The notes beneath the pieces are model-generated. The model saw only the letters and a list, made by a program, of their open reading frames with translations. It searched no databases and was not told where the DNA came from. The position numbers were made by a program, and so were the translations under genes. Below, in pieces: positions 53,143 to 64,000 of a stretch of DNA of 64,000 bases (position 1 is its first letter; every line of letters starts with the position of its first letter). Origin of the DNA: Pyropia yezoensis. Its lineage: Eukaryota > Rhodophyta > Bangiophyceae > Bangiales > Bangiaceae. The stretch lies in contig CM020620.1 of the NCBI GenBank assembly GCA_009829735.1, positions 23,906,020-23,970,019 on the forward strand, in the 5' to 3' direction.

Positions 53143-55594
53143 GAGGGGAAGAAAGTGGGGAAGAGACGGAGGGAGTTCCCGGAGAGCTGGTTGTCATGGG
53201 ACTACCAGCCGCTGCCGGGGTATGCCTTAGTCGGTGGCTGTCTAAACTCATGTGTACACATAGCTGCGGACGTGCCAGCGCCTCTCGGAGGGGTGGCAGG
53301 AGAACGGGGGCCTCCCCACATGCGTGATGCGGGGGGGCGACTAGGGTTCCTGTGGATGAAGAGCGCGAGACTGGACAGTGAGAGATCGGGCAGGTGCAGG
53401 GGCGGACAGATGGGCGTAGCCCTGGTGGCAAGACGGTGACGGGAGGCGACGGTTCGAAACCTACCCGATGCCAACATGTGTTCCAAAAGTCGATACTACG
53501 TTATATTTTGTGTCATTTTTTACGGTGGTCGAAGTCATGAAGTGAAAGTGTTATCCCAAGGATTCTATAGGCTGATGCCCGACGATCTTGCTGCGCTGCG
53601 TGCCATCCGTTAACACGTGCGGCCAGGATAGGTCGAGAGCGGAGCACGAGGTCCCCACGTTAACAGAGCGGCCAGATTGCATTGACCGGCTGACTTGGGA
53701 ATCTCGTATGTGCATGGCACCGGAGCCTCGGAGTACGACCCCGATTCCAGGCCTAACCGCGGAGTAAGACCCCGATTGTAGGCCGAACCGTGCACATCCG
53801 TGGCAGAGATGCCAGCCCAGACCAGCGATACGGATGGGCAACCAGATGCAGCCTGCCCTGGCCCGCTCCCGGCAGCCCGCCATGCGCGGGTAGATTTTGA
53901 CGCGCGCCGCGCTTGTGGCTCGAAGAGACCCTCAGGTACCAACGGTAGACGCACATGAACAGATACTGTGGGTTTCGCTGAGAATCCGATTGACCGCACA
54001 TGACACGTGAGGAGGTCGCGGCGCTGTCGCGGGCTCGCCGCGCAGTGCACCTAAAAGGGCGACCAAACGCAAAGCCCGATTTGCTTGAGAAACTTGCCTT
54101 CCGCTTGCCGCAAACCATGTGGCAACCGCAAGGAAATTTGCAGGTCCACATTTTTCTGCGGCTTCCCCAGTTTGTGCCTCTGCTGCGCCATATCTCCTGT
54201 CATGAATAGCGACGCGCAACGAAGTCAATCTATGAGAGGACCAATAAGCAGTCGCCTTCGTGGCACGTGGAGCAAAGGAGCGCATTCCGGGCACCCCGCC
54301 TCATTCATGGACGGTTCCTACGTAGGACACCGCGTCTGCGCAACATTTATTCCATGTTATTGGGAGATATCCCGCCACGGACACCATGCCACACGTCTTT
54401 GTGGACCTCCCGCACTACCTTGCGGTTGTCGTCTGCGGAGGCCCGCAAAGCCTTGGGACAGCACGTCTCGCGGCAGATATTCTTGTGGAGTTCTCTTGGT
54501 CGCATACGCGTGCTTCATGCGCTCCACGGTCACATGCCCGCAGCTGTCTGGGCGTGCGCAACCTACGAGGACGCCTGAACGCAAAAAAAGAAGCGAAAAA
54601 GCGCTTGCACAGGGTTATGCAAGGGGGTCCGCAAATCGTTGCGGCCCGATTACACCGCCGGCACAACGATATCCTTGGTCGCTCAATTAGGGGAACTGCG
54701 CCAGGGGCGCGCTCGCCACTCGAGGCGGCGAGCTGAGGAGCTCTGAGAGGCCAGCACAAGGGTCCGTCCCCCTTGCAAAATTTCCGAGGGTTTCTCGCGT
54801 TCCTACATGCAGTATACAGTAGGCCACCCAACCTTGCAACGACGGGGGCAGGAGAGAGGGGTCCGCCGCGAAGCCGCGGCGGCCGCCCTCTCGCCACCAG
54901 CAGCGCCGTTCCGAGCCTCGGCGGTCACGCGAGGAGCACCCAAAGCGGTGCACACCGTAGAAATCCCAGGATAGAGGGGCACATGACAGTTGCAAGGCAG
55001 CGCAGCTCGGCGTGCAGCCGGGAGAAACGCCTCTCACTACTATGATACTTATTCAAAAATAGGCGCACGTCCACAGAGTACCCCGCGGTTTGATCACAGC
55101 CCGTCGCATGGGCCGCTGCGCTGCCGAGATGGCACCGATCGCCCCATTCAGTGTACTTAATACCGTGGGGATGCTGTCTGATCGAGCCGGCTCGGTCAGC
55201 CGTCAACCTGCAGACTCTCCCTGTGCACGATCACGCTCCCCTAACACCCAACCCTACACACACCTCGAGATGACCCCCCAACCCTCCTCTGGCCAGCCCG
55301 CCCACCCTGCTCGGCCTGGCGAGGCTTACACACCCCCCCCCCCCTCCGCCCCTGACGCGCCCTCCTCGTCTCCGCCGCCCCCGTGCGCCGACACCCCCAG
55401 CCTCCCCCTCCTCGTCACCACCGTCGTCCCCTGCGGCGGCGCCATATCTCCTCCCGCCGAGCGCGGCTGGCCACATGGCCTAATCTGGGCGGCTAAGCCG
55501 GGCGCGCTCCGCGGCGGTGGAGAGGGGGGTGCAGAATGGCCTGAGGGAGGATGGGCGTGGATCTCCACCAACGGGCCCGCGTGGAGCGAGGCCT
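53143..55594. other. no gene supported
   Basis: Ordinary-composition sequence with many short frames on both strands and no recognisable domain. Includes a CG-rich patch at 54860-54900 and several C runs at 55330-55350. Confidence 0.4.
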
Positions 55595-55650
55595 GAGCCC
55601 GATTCAAATAATAGGTTTCTGGGCCCCGGTCCCGCGCAGTTCAGGGACCA
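55595..55650 (+). repeat. left TIR of Harbinger element
   Basis: Imperfect inverted partner of about 59622-59679, sharing GAGCCC-ATTC, TAATA and CAGGGAC blocks in the same order. Confidence 0.5.
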
Positions 55651-56153
55651 CGCCTTCCGATTTCATAGTAAAATGAGCCGTTGCAAGACCCAGCGCTGGA
55701 CCACCTCCCCGACCAGGTCTCGGAGTCGGGGCCAGAGACGAAACCACAGTCAAGTACAGCCAGTCGATCGATCGGACCGAATGTAAGTGATATAAGGAGA
55801 ACAAATGGGAACAAGTCTTTCAATCCAGGACCCCTTGACCACTTGCGGGGACGACCCGACGTCGCCCGAGTCAAGCGAAGATCTGGCACTGACCAGCACC
55901 GTCGTCGCGAGTGCAGAGAGGGTCCCCGCGCGCCCGCATCCGAGCGCTGGTGGCGGGTCAGCGGCGCCCCCTCCAACACTGCAAGCGACCCTCTCTCGCG
56001 TGTTCCCCCCGAACTGCTTCACAGGCCTTCTTCCTGCCCCCCCCCCCGCCCCCCCCCCCCCCCCGGCTACAGGCCTGACCACGCGATATCTCGAGTGGTC
56101 TATCTCGTAAGCCCTCGTCCTATCTGGGCGCACGTGCGCTTGCCGCCGTTGGC

Positions 56154-57530
56154 ATGGGTCGCCCGCGCCCGGTGGTACCCCGGTGGCCCCTTGAGGATCC
56201 ATTCGCCGCTCTGGACGGCGAATTTGATGAGCTCAGTTCACCTGGGGATGCGGCTGCCGACTGCTTGCCCGGGGGCGACGACGGGCTGGATACGTTGGGG
56301 GGTCCGGACGTTGATGATTTGTCCGCATGCGGAGGCGGAGGCATGGGCGCGGTGGGCGAGAATTGTGTGGGAGTGGACGGAGCTCTTGGCGACCACGGTT
56401 CGGACGAAGATGAAAACAATGCTTTCCTCTACGCGTTCGCGTTGACAGTTCTCTTTCGCTTGGGAGACGGAGAGTCACGGGCGGTGTGGAACCGCGACAA
56501 CGGACAGACATGGCTGTCTCGCCTGAAGGAACGTGGCGATCAATATTTTTACAAGCGGATGCGCATGACGCCTGCCTCGTTTGAACTTCTTCTCTCGCGA
56601 GCACAGCCGTTTCTGCGCTGTGATGGAGACGGGGTAGTGGGACGCGCGCCAAGCATCGAGCCTCGTATTCGGCTCGTGGTGGTTTTGTTTTGGCTTGGTC
56701 AAGGGGGAAGCCAGTTTGAGGCGTGCGAGGTGGCGGACATGGCCAACTCTACGTTCTCACCTATCTTCAGAGAAGTTCTCCGGGCGATTCAATGTGCGTT
56801 GCCACCCCCGCACTTTCCCCGGACGGAGACAGGTCAAGCGGCCGTCGCGGCGCGGTTTGAGAGTCGCCTGGACTGCAAAATCAGGCGTGTGGCTGGCGTC
56901 ATCGACGGGTGCCTCATCCCCATCCGCACCCCTCCAGCGAAATACAAGACGGCTTTCAACACGCGTAAGTGTTTTTACGGTGTGATTCTTCTCGCTATCG
57001 TCGACGCGGACAAGCGGTTCATTATGACACGGTCAGGGCTACGTGGCTCCATGGCTGACAGTCGTGCGTTCAAGGAGAGCGCACGGTATGAGCGCCAGAC
57101 TGGCAGCTCCCCGGTGCTCTGCCCTCACTACATTTTGCTGGCTGACGGGGGATTTGCTCTCGAGACATGGCTGCTGAAGCCTTACCCCGAGGACCAGCTC
57201 ACGACGGAGCGACGGCGGATGTTCAACCGCTTTCTGTGTTCCCCCCGCGCCGTCGTGGAGAACGCTTTCGGGGTGTTGAAGGGTCGGTGGAGGGTGCTCC
57301 ACAGTGGCATATCAACCGAGACTGAGTTGGTGCCCCACGTTATTGAGGCATGCGTGCGCCTCCATAACTTTTTATTAGACCAGGGGGACGGGTGGGAAGA
57401 TTTAATGGACTCCCGAGAGGACGACGACGGCAGCACGGCAGCGGATGCTATTGAGGGTGACGACTACGAGCTTGCATTGCAAATGCGTGAGGAACTGGCG
57501 GACGAACTGTGGGAAGTGTATCACGAGTAA
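56154..57530 (+). CDS. PIF/Harbinger transposase
   Basis: 458 aa from the ATG at 56154. An acidic Gly/Asp-rich N-terminal 90 residues precedes a helix-turn-helix-like stretch (residues 187-212, CEVADMANSTFSPIFREVL) and a DDE_4-type catalytic domain. Catalytic acids are D251 in AGVIDGCLIPI, D302 in SMADSRAF and E369 in AVVENAFGVLKGRW; the D331 of LLADGGF is also conserved. All are in place, so the enzyme may be functional. It ends 90 bp from the convergent Myb-like gene, whose product normally acts with this transposase to bring it to the nucleus and the element ends. Confidence 0.92.
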   Translation: MGRPRPVVPRWPLEDPFAALDGEFDELSSPGDAAADCLPGGDDGLDTLGGPDVDDLSACGGGGMGAVGENCVGVDGALGDHGSDEDENNAFLYAFALTVLFRLGDGESRAVWNRDNGQTWLSRLKERGDQYFYKRMRMTPASFELLLSRAQPFLRCDGDGVVGRAPSIEPRIRLVVVLFWLGQGGSQFEACEVADMANSTFSPIFREVLRAIQCALPPPHFPRTETGQAAVAARFESRLDCKIRRVAGVIDGCLIPIRTPPAKYKTAFNTRKCFYGVILLAIVDADKRFIMTRSGLRGSMADSRAFKESARYERQTGSSPVLCPHYILLADGGFALETWLLKPYPEDQLTTERRRMFNRFLCSPRAVVENAFGVLKGRWRVLHSGISTETELVPHVIEACVRLHNFLLDQGDGWEDLMDSREDDDGSTAADAIEGDDYELALQMREELADELWEVYHE

Positions 57531-57620
57531 AGAGAGGCGACAACCACTGCTTTGATTTTGCTGTGCCCCTTCCGAGAAGAGTAAAACAAGTGCTGTGCGC
57601 CTATCACCCGGTGTCAGGCC

Positions 57621-59406
57621 TTACTCCCCCCCACCCCCCCCCACGTCAGCACCCCCATGGCTAGATCCAGTTCCACCCCCTCCCCCCCTCGCAACACCCA
57701 TCTCTCGAGACGGAGTCATGTCTTCTCCACCCCCCTCGACCCACTCGCGTTGCATTGCTAGCACCTCGGCCACAGACTTGCTTGAGGATGCAATTTGCAG
57801 CATGCGTGCCGTAATGCTCTCACTCTTCTTGCGCTGCTGTTCCGCCGCGTTGTTCTGCTCCTCCAGCGCCGCCTCTCTCTCGCGTACAGCCACCACGCGC
57901 TCAGCTAGGGCGAGGCGTCCGGTCTGGTACTCTTTAGTCCACTCGGCCTGCTGGTTCATGGCACGGAGGCGGTCCACGCGGCCCGTCTCGGAGCCCTCGA
58001 GTGCTTCCGCCACGCGATTCAGAACTTGTAGCTTTTTTCCACTGCCCTGCTGCTTGCTCTTTAGAGCCCCAGGGGGGACCACCCGAGATGGCTTTGCCGG
58101 CAGGGGTGACAGCTCTTCGCCCGACGGAGGGGAGGCAGAGTTGCGCGGTAGATGGCCATTGGCACGGCCACTCGCGCACTCTGCGGCAGAGCCCCTAGCC
58201 ATACCCCGACGGGAGGGAGAGGGGGGCGTAGAATTGGCGCTTGTGAGGATGACGGCGCTGTCCACGGAGCCACTGCTAGCGGACACAGCGCCAGCCCCCT
58301 CGGTGCCATCCCGGTTCAGTGCCAGGGAGCCATCCTCCTGTGACCCGTCCAACGGAGAGGTCCCGCGTGCCTCGGCGCGAGGGGGAGGGGCACGTGAGTG
58401 GGAAGGGCTTGAGAGCCCAGACTCGAGAACTATTTGGCGCTCCACCTCCGCCGCAGTACCCCAAATGGCGTGCCCCTTATCATAGTCCTCGAACTCGCCT
58501 GCGGGAAGAGACAAGCATCAGACGTGCAAAGCATGACGTGCCCGGCAGTCATAAAAGGAGAGTCAGTCTCTAGGAAAAAAGGAAAAGACTGGCAGCCAAC
58601 CCCTTCAGTACAAGACAGTACGGTGGCCCAGAAAATCAGCCACACGGACACAAAGGCATCGAGGATAGCAAGTAGTGGGGTCAATAGGAGCGCTACGTAC
58701 TTTTCTTGTCCTCGACTTCAGCTGTAGCCGCACCGCGATTACGCAGCTTAGAGACCTGCTCGTGCACAGCCCGCCATGAGCTCGACATCTTCTTGATCTT
58801 GCTCTTCACCTTGGGGCCTTCAAACGCTTGCGATGAGTTGGAGTTGTTCAGCATCCCTGCCCACCGTGCGTAGATGTGACTCAACTTCTTGTTCTTGTTT
58901 GCACTCTTGAGAGCTGTGCGCACTTCGCTGGACTCAGCCAGCAAGTCCAACAGCTGCCGGGTAGCGGCGGATGACCAATGGACTTTTTTCGCCGACTTTC
59001 CCTTCTTGGCAGAACGACCGCCCCCGGCAGGGCTGTCTGGCGCAGGTCGCTTGCGACTGCCAGAAGCCCCGCCAGCAGAGGCTGGGGTGTCCGCCGTCCG
59101 GCCAGGGTCACCGGCGCCGTTGGGGCGCGCTAGCCCAGTGCCAGGTGAGGGGGCCCGCGGAGAGGGCATGACAACAAAACAAGGGAACGGGTACAGCCCG
59201 GCAGTGGGGCGGGCTAACCGGGGTGGGGGCAGAGACGCAAGAGGTGGCTGTGGGACGGGATACCCGGGGTGGGGGCAGAGAAGCAGATGGCGGCTGTAGT
59301 CTTGGATACCAGGGGTGGGGGCAGAGAAGCAGCAGGCGACTGTGGGCTGGTTCTCGGGTATGGGGACAGGCGCGCACTGGTTGGGGCGACGGCGCTGGCG
59401 CGCCAT
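57621..59406 (-). CDS. Harbinger Myb/SANT-like protein, two exons
   Basis: Predicted product about 527 aa: exon 1 at 59406-58701 and exon 2 at 58498-57621. The start is the first true ATG (59406, MARQRRRPNQ). Exon 1 begins with a Pro/Cys-rich part made of 46-bp repeats, then a basic stretch (SAKKGKSAKKVHW) and a Myb/SANT-like helical domain (HWSSAATRQLLDLLAESSEV to VHEQVSKLRNRG). Exon 2 holds low-complexity sequence and a coiled coil (LALAERVVAVREREAALEEQ), a likely dimer interface. The domain pairing matches the second protein of PIF/Harbinger elements. Confidence 0.75.
58499..58700 (-). other. 202-bp GT-AG intron
   Basis: Donor GTACGT at 58700 and acceptor CTCTTCCCGCAG ending at 58499, preceded by pyrimidine-rich sequence. 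Removal joins the two open frames in phase (exon 1 leaves one base, exon 2 supplies two). Confidence 0.75.
59215..59352. repeat. 46-bp tandem repeat, three units
   Basis: Units 59215-59260, 59261-59306 and 59307-59352, each containing GGGGTGGGGGCAGAGA. As 46 is not a multiple of three, each unit shifts frame, giving different peptides from the same repeat inside exon 1 of the Myb-like gene. Confidence 0.88.
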
Positions 59407-59679
59407 GGGCACGCCATGCCGCCTTGGGCCACAGCCACGCTGACGCGAGTGGCTGGATTGTGCAGACACGGGGCCCTCAACGCACGGCGTCTGGTGCCAC
59501 TGCAACGGCAGTTGGCGCTTATTTAAAATGTATTTTCGCCATTCGTCCTGGAGTTAGAGTGCCAGGTCCCGACTCTTCGCATCACCACCCTCTAACGCGC
59601 AATCATGGCACATCGATCGTCCCTGGCCCCGACAACGCCCCAGGCCCCGAGATAAGATTCGTATTACCGAATTGGGCTC

Positions 59680-60719
59680 TGTTGAATTTCGAACGTTTGA
59701 CTAGGGTGGACCTCTGTCGATTCCGAGTTAAAATTCAGCCAATCCTCACCCATGCTCCAATCTGTCGTGACCTACAGTGCAGACGTCACCTACATCCATA
59801 CATAGACAAACGCTGGACCACCCCTGGAAAGGTTCATTGAGGGGGTAATCGACGATTTTGACTCCGTAGAGACAGGTACCCCTCCTTTCTACTTGGCCTC
59901 CGCCCGGCGGGGAGAGAAGAGCAAGAAGGGAGAAAAAAAAGAAGCCCAGAAAGAGGAGGCCAGCAAGTCTCTGCATAGGTGACACAGTACGACATGTCAT
60001 TGTTTGGTGTCCTTGGCGCCAGATACTGCGCCGTCGAGAATTCACGCCTCTCAGTGGTGCCTGTGAGAGCTGGGTTGGGCCCGACTTCGGCGACAGGTCT
60101 GTGACATTCGTTTTACAGGCCTACGACAGTGCGTTACCTGTGCCCACACAGACGCGTGAGCGACACAGCGCACGAGACGATAGCCGACCTACCCTTTGGC
60201 GGCCAGCGGCGGGCGGCCCCACCCGCCCCCTCTCGCCAAAGTCCACCTCCCCCCATCGCGCCCTCCGCTTCCCCCCCATCGCACGTACCGGGCACTGTCT
60301 CAGCCGCCGCGGCGCGCGGGCCAGTACCGAGGGGTAGGCCACGCGCACCTTGCGGGTCCCCCCCTGCCCCCCCCACCGGGGCCCGCATGTCGCGGACCAC
60401 CCACAGGTGCTCGCAGTCGTCGCCATGGGCGACTGTGTAGGGCATACCGCGGCGGGGGCAAAAGGCGGTCAGCGGCAGCGCCTCGGCGGGGACGGGGGGG
60501 ATGGTTACGCCCCGCCGGCGACGGCGACCGCGACGAGGCAGCACAGACGACGGCAACAGACGAATGGGATCAACATGCTGGGGTTGGCAAGGGCGGCGGG
60601 GTGCCCCCGGCCGCCACTGTCACAGCCAGTTCGGTACCGGTAACGCTACCAACACTCGCACGCCGTTCACGTCGCATCGCCCACAATACCGCCCGCTGCC
60701 CTGCGCACCGCCACTCCCG
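59680..60719. other. between Harbinger element and TyrRS gene
   Basis: No recognisable gene. A minus-strand frame at about 60440-60490 (MPYTVAHGDDCEHLWVVRDM) looks protein-like and follows the TyrRS gene in its direction, but no domain can be named. Confidence 0.3.
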
Positions 60720-62239
60720 CTAACTCGATGGCACCACCCACAAGAGCATCTTGTTCTTCTTCCCCGCTCCCAGCAGCAGCAGCCGCCCGTCAATAACGTC
60801 GGCCACCCCCACCACCGCGTCCACCGCGGGCACCTTGGCGTTGTTGACGTTCGCCCCCCTATTCTTAATCAGTCGGCGGGCCTCCCCCTTGGACGACTGC
60901 AGGCCCGCAGCGACCATCACGTCGACGACGGTGCGCCCCACCACGTCGGCGCGGGTCAGCACAGAGCCCGGCACGTCGGCGGCAATCGCCTAGAGCGCGT
61001 CGGCGGTGCGCGCGTCGGCGCCCGCGCCGGTGCGACCGGGCGCGGCAACGGCCGTCGCGGCAAGCGCAGCCGCCACCCCCGCCTCCCCGTGGACGAGGCG
61101 GGTGACCTCCTCGGCCAGCCGGTGCTGTGCACCATTGGGCACCGCCCCGGGCGCGGCGGCGGCGGTGGAAATGGCGTCCACCTCTTCCAACGGGAGGAAG
61201 GTCATGGAGCGGAGGAAGCCGACCACGTCCGCGTCGGGCATTCGCACGAGGTGCTGGTAAAACTTGTAGGGCGAAAGCTTGGAGGCGGTGAGCCACGTGG
61301 CACCGGCCGCGTCGCTCTTGCTCACCTTTTTGCCGTCGGAGCGGGTGAGGAGGGGGAAGATGAGGCCATGCACGACGCGGCCGCCGCGGAGCTTGCGCGT
61401 CAGCTCCGTGCCGGCGGTGATGTTGCTCCACTGGTCCGACCCGCTCGCCTGCACCCGCACGTTGTGGAGCGGGTCAGATAGGTAGGCAAAGTCGTACGCC
61501 TGGAGCAGTTGGTAGGTGAATTCCATAAAGCTCATCCCATCGTCCGATGCCAGGCGCGTCCGCACCGTGTCCTTGGCAAGCATCCCGCTGACGCGGGTGT
61601 GCTTGCCAACGTCACGCAAAAAGTCGAGGAAGGAGATGCCACCGAGCCAGTCGTGGTTGTTGAGCACAACCACGGGCTCCCCTCCCGCCCCGCCTTGCGC
61701 GTCGAGCACCTGCCGGATATTGGCGGCGATGCCGTCCAGGTTGCGGTGTATCGCGGTGCCGTCGAGGAGCGGCCGCTCCGTCGACCGCCCCGACGGGTCG
61801 CCCACCCGCCCCGTGGCGTCCCCCACCAGCGCCACCGGCTTGTGACCGGCGCGGGCAAGCCACGCTAGCGTCAGGATGCCGAGCAGGTTGCCCAGGTGCA
61901 GCGAGTCCGCCGTCGGGTCAAACCGTACGTACACGGTATGGGGCTCCCGCGCCGCGTCAAACGACGGGCCCGCGGCGGCAGAGGCGGCCGCCGCAGCCGC
62001 CTCGAAGGCGCGCCGAGCCCACCGCCCGGCCGGCGCGGCCGCCACGGCCGCGGGCAGCCACCGCCGCCGCCGCCGCCGGGGGGCCGCTGGGCCCCCCCTG
62101 CCCGCCCACCGGGGCGGTGCCGACGCCGCCGCCCGTGCCAGCGGGCCAGCACCGGCCGGTGGCGGCCGCGGAGCAAGACGGGCCCGGCGGGGGCAAACGC
62201 GGGGCTGGCCATGACGTGGCGCGTCAGTGTGCGGAGCAT
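60720..62239 (-). CDS. organellar tyrosyl-tRNA synthetase
   Basis: Bacterial-type TyrRS, which charges tRNA-Tyr with tyrosine. The class I HIGH motif reads HLGN (about 61895-61910, FDPTADSLHLGN), the KMSKS loop reads KVSKS (about 61310-61330), and GSDQWSNITAG lies between. The C-terminal S4 RNA-binding domain follows at 60970-60720 (LQSSKGEARRLIKNRGANVN, ending GKKNKMLLW). An in-frame TAG at 60990-60992 separates catalytic and S4 parts; Gln or Glu is normal at that place in E. coli TyrS. The only plausible start, ATG 62239 (MLRTLTRHVMASPAFAPAG, like a mitochondrial or plastid targeting peptide), is in another frame than the catalytic domain, with G/C runs near 62085-62100 between. Sequencing error, an intron or decay are all possible. 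Confidence 0.85.
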
Positions 62240-64000
62240 GGGCGGCCGCGGGTGGGCCGGGGAGGGGGGGCGGGGTGGATGGATGGATGTGTTGGTGGTG
62301 AGACGGAGAGGTGGTTGGAGAGGGGCCCCTGGGGGGGAGGGGGCGCACGGGAACAAGAAAGAAGACGGCCGACAGGGAGAGGCCGCTCAAGCTGGAATCG
62401 GTCTGAGGCGGCCCACCTTCACCTCGCTCTCCTCATGCACATTGTGCCGCTTGCCCGCCGCCTTGACGCAAACATCGCCGCGACAGCTCTACCCTCGCCG
62501 CATCACAGCAACAGCACTGCCAGCATCACAACCCCCTCGGACACGCCATCGACGCAGCCCCGCACCAAGACACCCACCCCCTCGGACTCTCCAACAACGC
62601 AACAGGACGTCCTCCCCCTCGGATCACTCCACCCCCCAGCTGGCCACCCGGTCTCATGGCCCACCCTTCACCCCGCAACCGGACCCCATCCCACCTCCCC
62701 AATACCGCGTCCCCTGGCGGTCCCGTAGCCGCGCCCCCCCGACCGGCCTCTTGTCCTCCGCCCTATCAAGTTTTATCCACCCGCTCCCCACAACCCCTGG
62801 CAGCCTCTTCTGCCCCACGTCCCGGCCAGCCTCGCTTCCAACCCCCCCCCGGCTGGCCTTTTCGACCCCCCCCCACGCCCGTCCTCCACTTCCTCGACAG
62901 CCTCCACACTGCCCTCACCCGGCCAGCCTCGCTTACCACCACTCCCCGGCTGGCCTCCCGCTCATGTAACCCCGCACGTCCACCACCCACAAAGTTAGTA
63001 GGTCGCACGACAGCCGGCCCCGCCCACACGCCGCCGCCAAGTCTCAAAAGATGACGGAAGGGACGGGGGCGGCAGAATGCGGTTAGCGGTGGCGGTGGCG
63101 TAGTGGTGCGGTGGGGGTGTGGTGATGGTGTGGTGGTGGTGGGTGTAGGATGGCGTGGTGGTGTTGTGTGTGGGATGGGGTGGTCCGTCGGTGGGGGGGC
63201 GACCGGTGGTGGTGGTTGAACATTGCCGCCGGCCGCCCAAGGTGAGGGCGCGGCCAGCTTGTGTTGGGCGGCCGCGGCAAGCAAACCCCCCTTCTCTCTC
63301 CGCGCCCCCCCGGCCGCGGGCTGTCCCCCGCCGCCACAGCCCCCGCGCCACAGCCCACGATAGGCAGTCTGGAAACGCCTCCGCCGTCAGGCCGCCAACG
63401 CGCGAGGTGGGCGGAGCGACGGCAGCAGCCCGCCCGCCCGTGAGCGCCCGGCTGCCGTCGTTTGCCGTCCCTGTCCGCGGTCGGCACCGCGTGCAGGGAG
63501 GGCGGCACCCACTGTGCCTGCGGCATGGAGTGGGGAGGCCGCGCGCGCGCCCGCCGCCGGAGCTCCGACCCCCTTTGGGGAGGAACGGAAGGGCGGGAGA
63601 TGCCGTCCTCCCCTGCGGGGGCGGGAAAGTAGATATGGCAGCGGCTTCGGCCATTGCAGCCGCCCGCCGCCGCCGCCCCTTCACTCCCGCCCTTGAATAC
63701 ACGTCACACTCCGGCAGGGCACAGCTGCTGGGTGCCCGTTTGGTGGCCGCAGCGCTCCATGAAGGTGAGGAAGACCGCAGATGGCGAGACTAGCCAAGCC
63801 AAGGGGTGTGGTTGTGCCCGCCAAGCTGCGTTACATTGGCGCGTGAGGCCCCCGTCGCGGGGAATGGGGGGAGGGGGAGGAGGGCTGTGCGGGTGTGACG
63901 AAGTCACGGCCGTCGCTGCCGCCGCGCACCCTGTGCGCACACGAGGTGGTGGCGGAAGGGGGCGACTGGCGACGGCGGCTCCCGGGAGCGGGGATCCCCG
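62240..64000. other. GC-rich region, no gene supported
   Basis: Pro/Ser/Arg-coding low-complexity sequence on both strands. GGCCAGCC...GGCTGGCC inverted pairs occur twice (about 62824-62856 and 62931-62957). No domain recognised up to the right edge. Confidence 0.4.
63084..63221. repeat. GGTG-rich simple-sequence tract
   Basis: About 140 bp made mostly of G and T on plus with irregular GGTGGTG units; a potential G-quadruplex former. Confidence 0.75.

Larger units (their letters stand above)
55595..59679 (+). mobile_element. PIF/Harbinger transposon
   Basis: About 4.1 kb with the two genes typical of the superfamily, a DDE transposase on plus and a Myb/SANT-like protein on minus, arranged tail to tail. 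The ends carry imperfect inverted repeats: GAGCCCGATTC...TAATA at 55595 and its mirror ending GAATTGGGCTC at 59679, with further similarity (CAGGGAC) about 50 bp inward on both sides. A matching three-base target duplicate is not obvious, so the exact ends may be off by a few bases. Confidence 0.75.

Noticed and set aside
53395-53475. tRNA-like T-loop (GGTTCGAAACC) near 53451
   Set aside because: No acceptor or T-stem pairing can be built around it and no convincing A box is placed correctly.
60990-60992. TAG reassigned to an amino acid
   Set aside because: The same gene also ends in TAG at 60720-60722 and other genes here use ordinary stops; one codon is not enough.
62400-63000. Pro-rich plus-strand ORFs upstream of the TyrRS gene
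   Set aside because: Composition-driven frames with no domain; frames on the other strand are equally open.

Overview
The window looks like nuclear DNA of a GC-rich, intron-poor eukaryote, most likely an alga. The evidence is Ty3/gypsy chromovirus, Tc1/mariner and PIF/Harbinger elements, an eukaryotic LSU rRNA relic, one clear GT-AG intron, a long single-exon Sen1/senataxin-type helicase, and a bacterial-type (organellar) tyrosyl-tRNA synthetase behind a possible targeting peptide. The lineage (red or green alga, or other) cannot be fixed from the sequence alone.

Two runs of exactly 500 N (19132-19631 and 34862-35361) show that the window is three contigs joined by gaps of nominal size. Contig 1 (1-19131) holds the 3' part of chromovirus copy A with an antisense ORF and its 3' LTR, then a flank with an LSU rRNA relic, a Tc1-like element, a kinase-like relic and GC-rich Ala/Gly/Pro-coding sequence. 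Contig 2 (19632-34861) holds the helicase gene, an RGG-type repeat, a C2HC zinc-finger gene with 24 octapeptide repeats on the minus strand, and chromovirus copy B (5' LTR, gag, most of pol). Contig 3 (35362-64000) begins inside an LTR and repeats the last 12.6 kb of contig 1 almost base for base. It then runs into unique sequence with Ala-rich ORFs, palindromes, a two-gene PIF/Harbinger element and the tyrosyl-tRNA synthetase gene.

The differences I saw between the two 12.6-kb copies are mostly single-base length changes in homopolymers, and large parts are identical. The LTR end opening contig 3 matches copy A, not copy B. A false duplication or wrong scaffold join is therefore at least as likely as a real segmental duplication.

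The most unusual signals are: a dense set of short perfect hairpins spread over the chromovirus, many with AAGT/AACT loops; a long antisense ORF between pol and the 3' LTR; an ATGA gag-pol overlap; a 60-bp near-complete palindrome at 51006-51065; two unrelated families of short palindromes in clusters beside Ala-rich sequence; and a tyrosyl-tRNA synthetase with an in-frame TAG just before its S4 domain.
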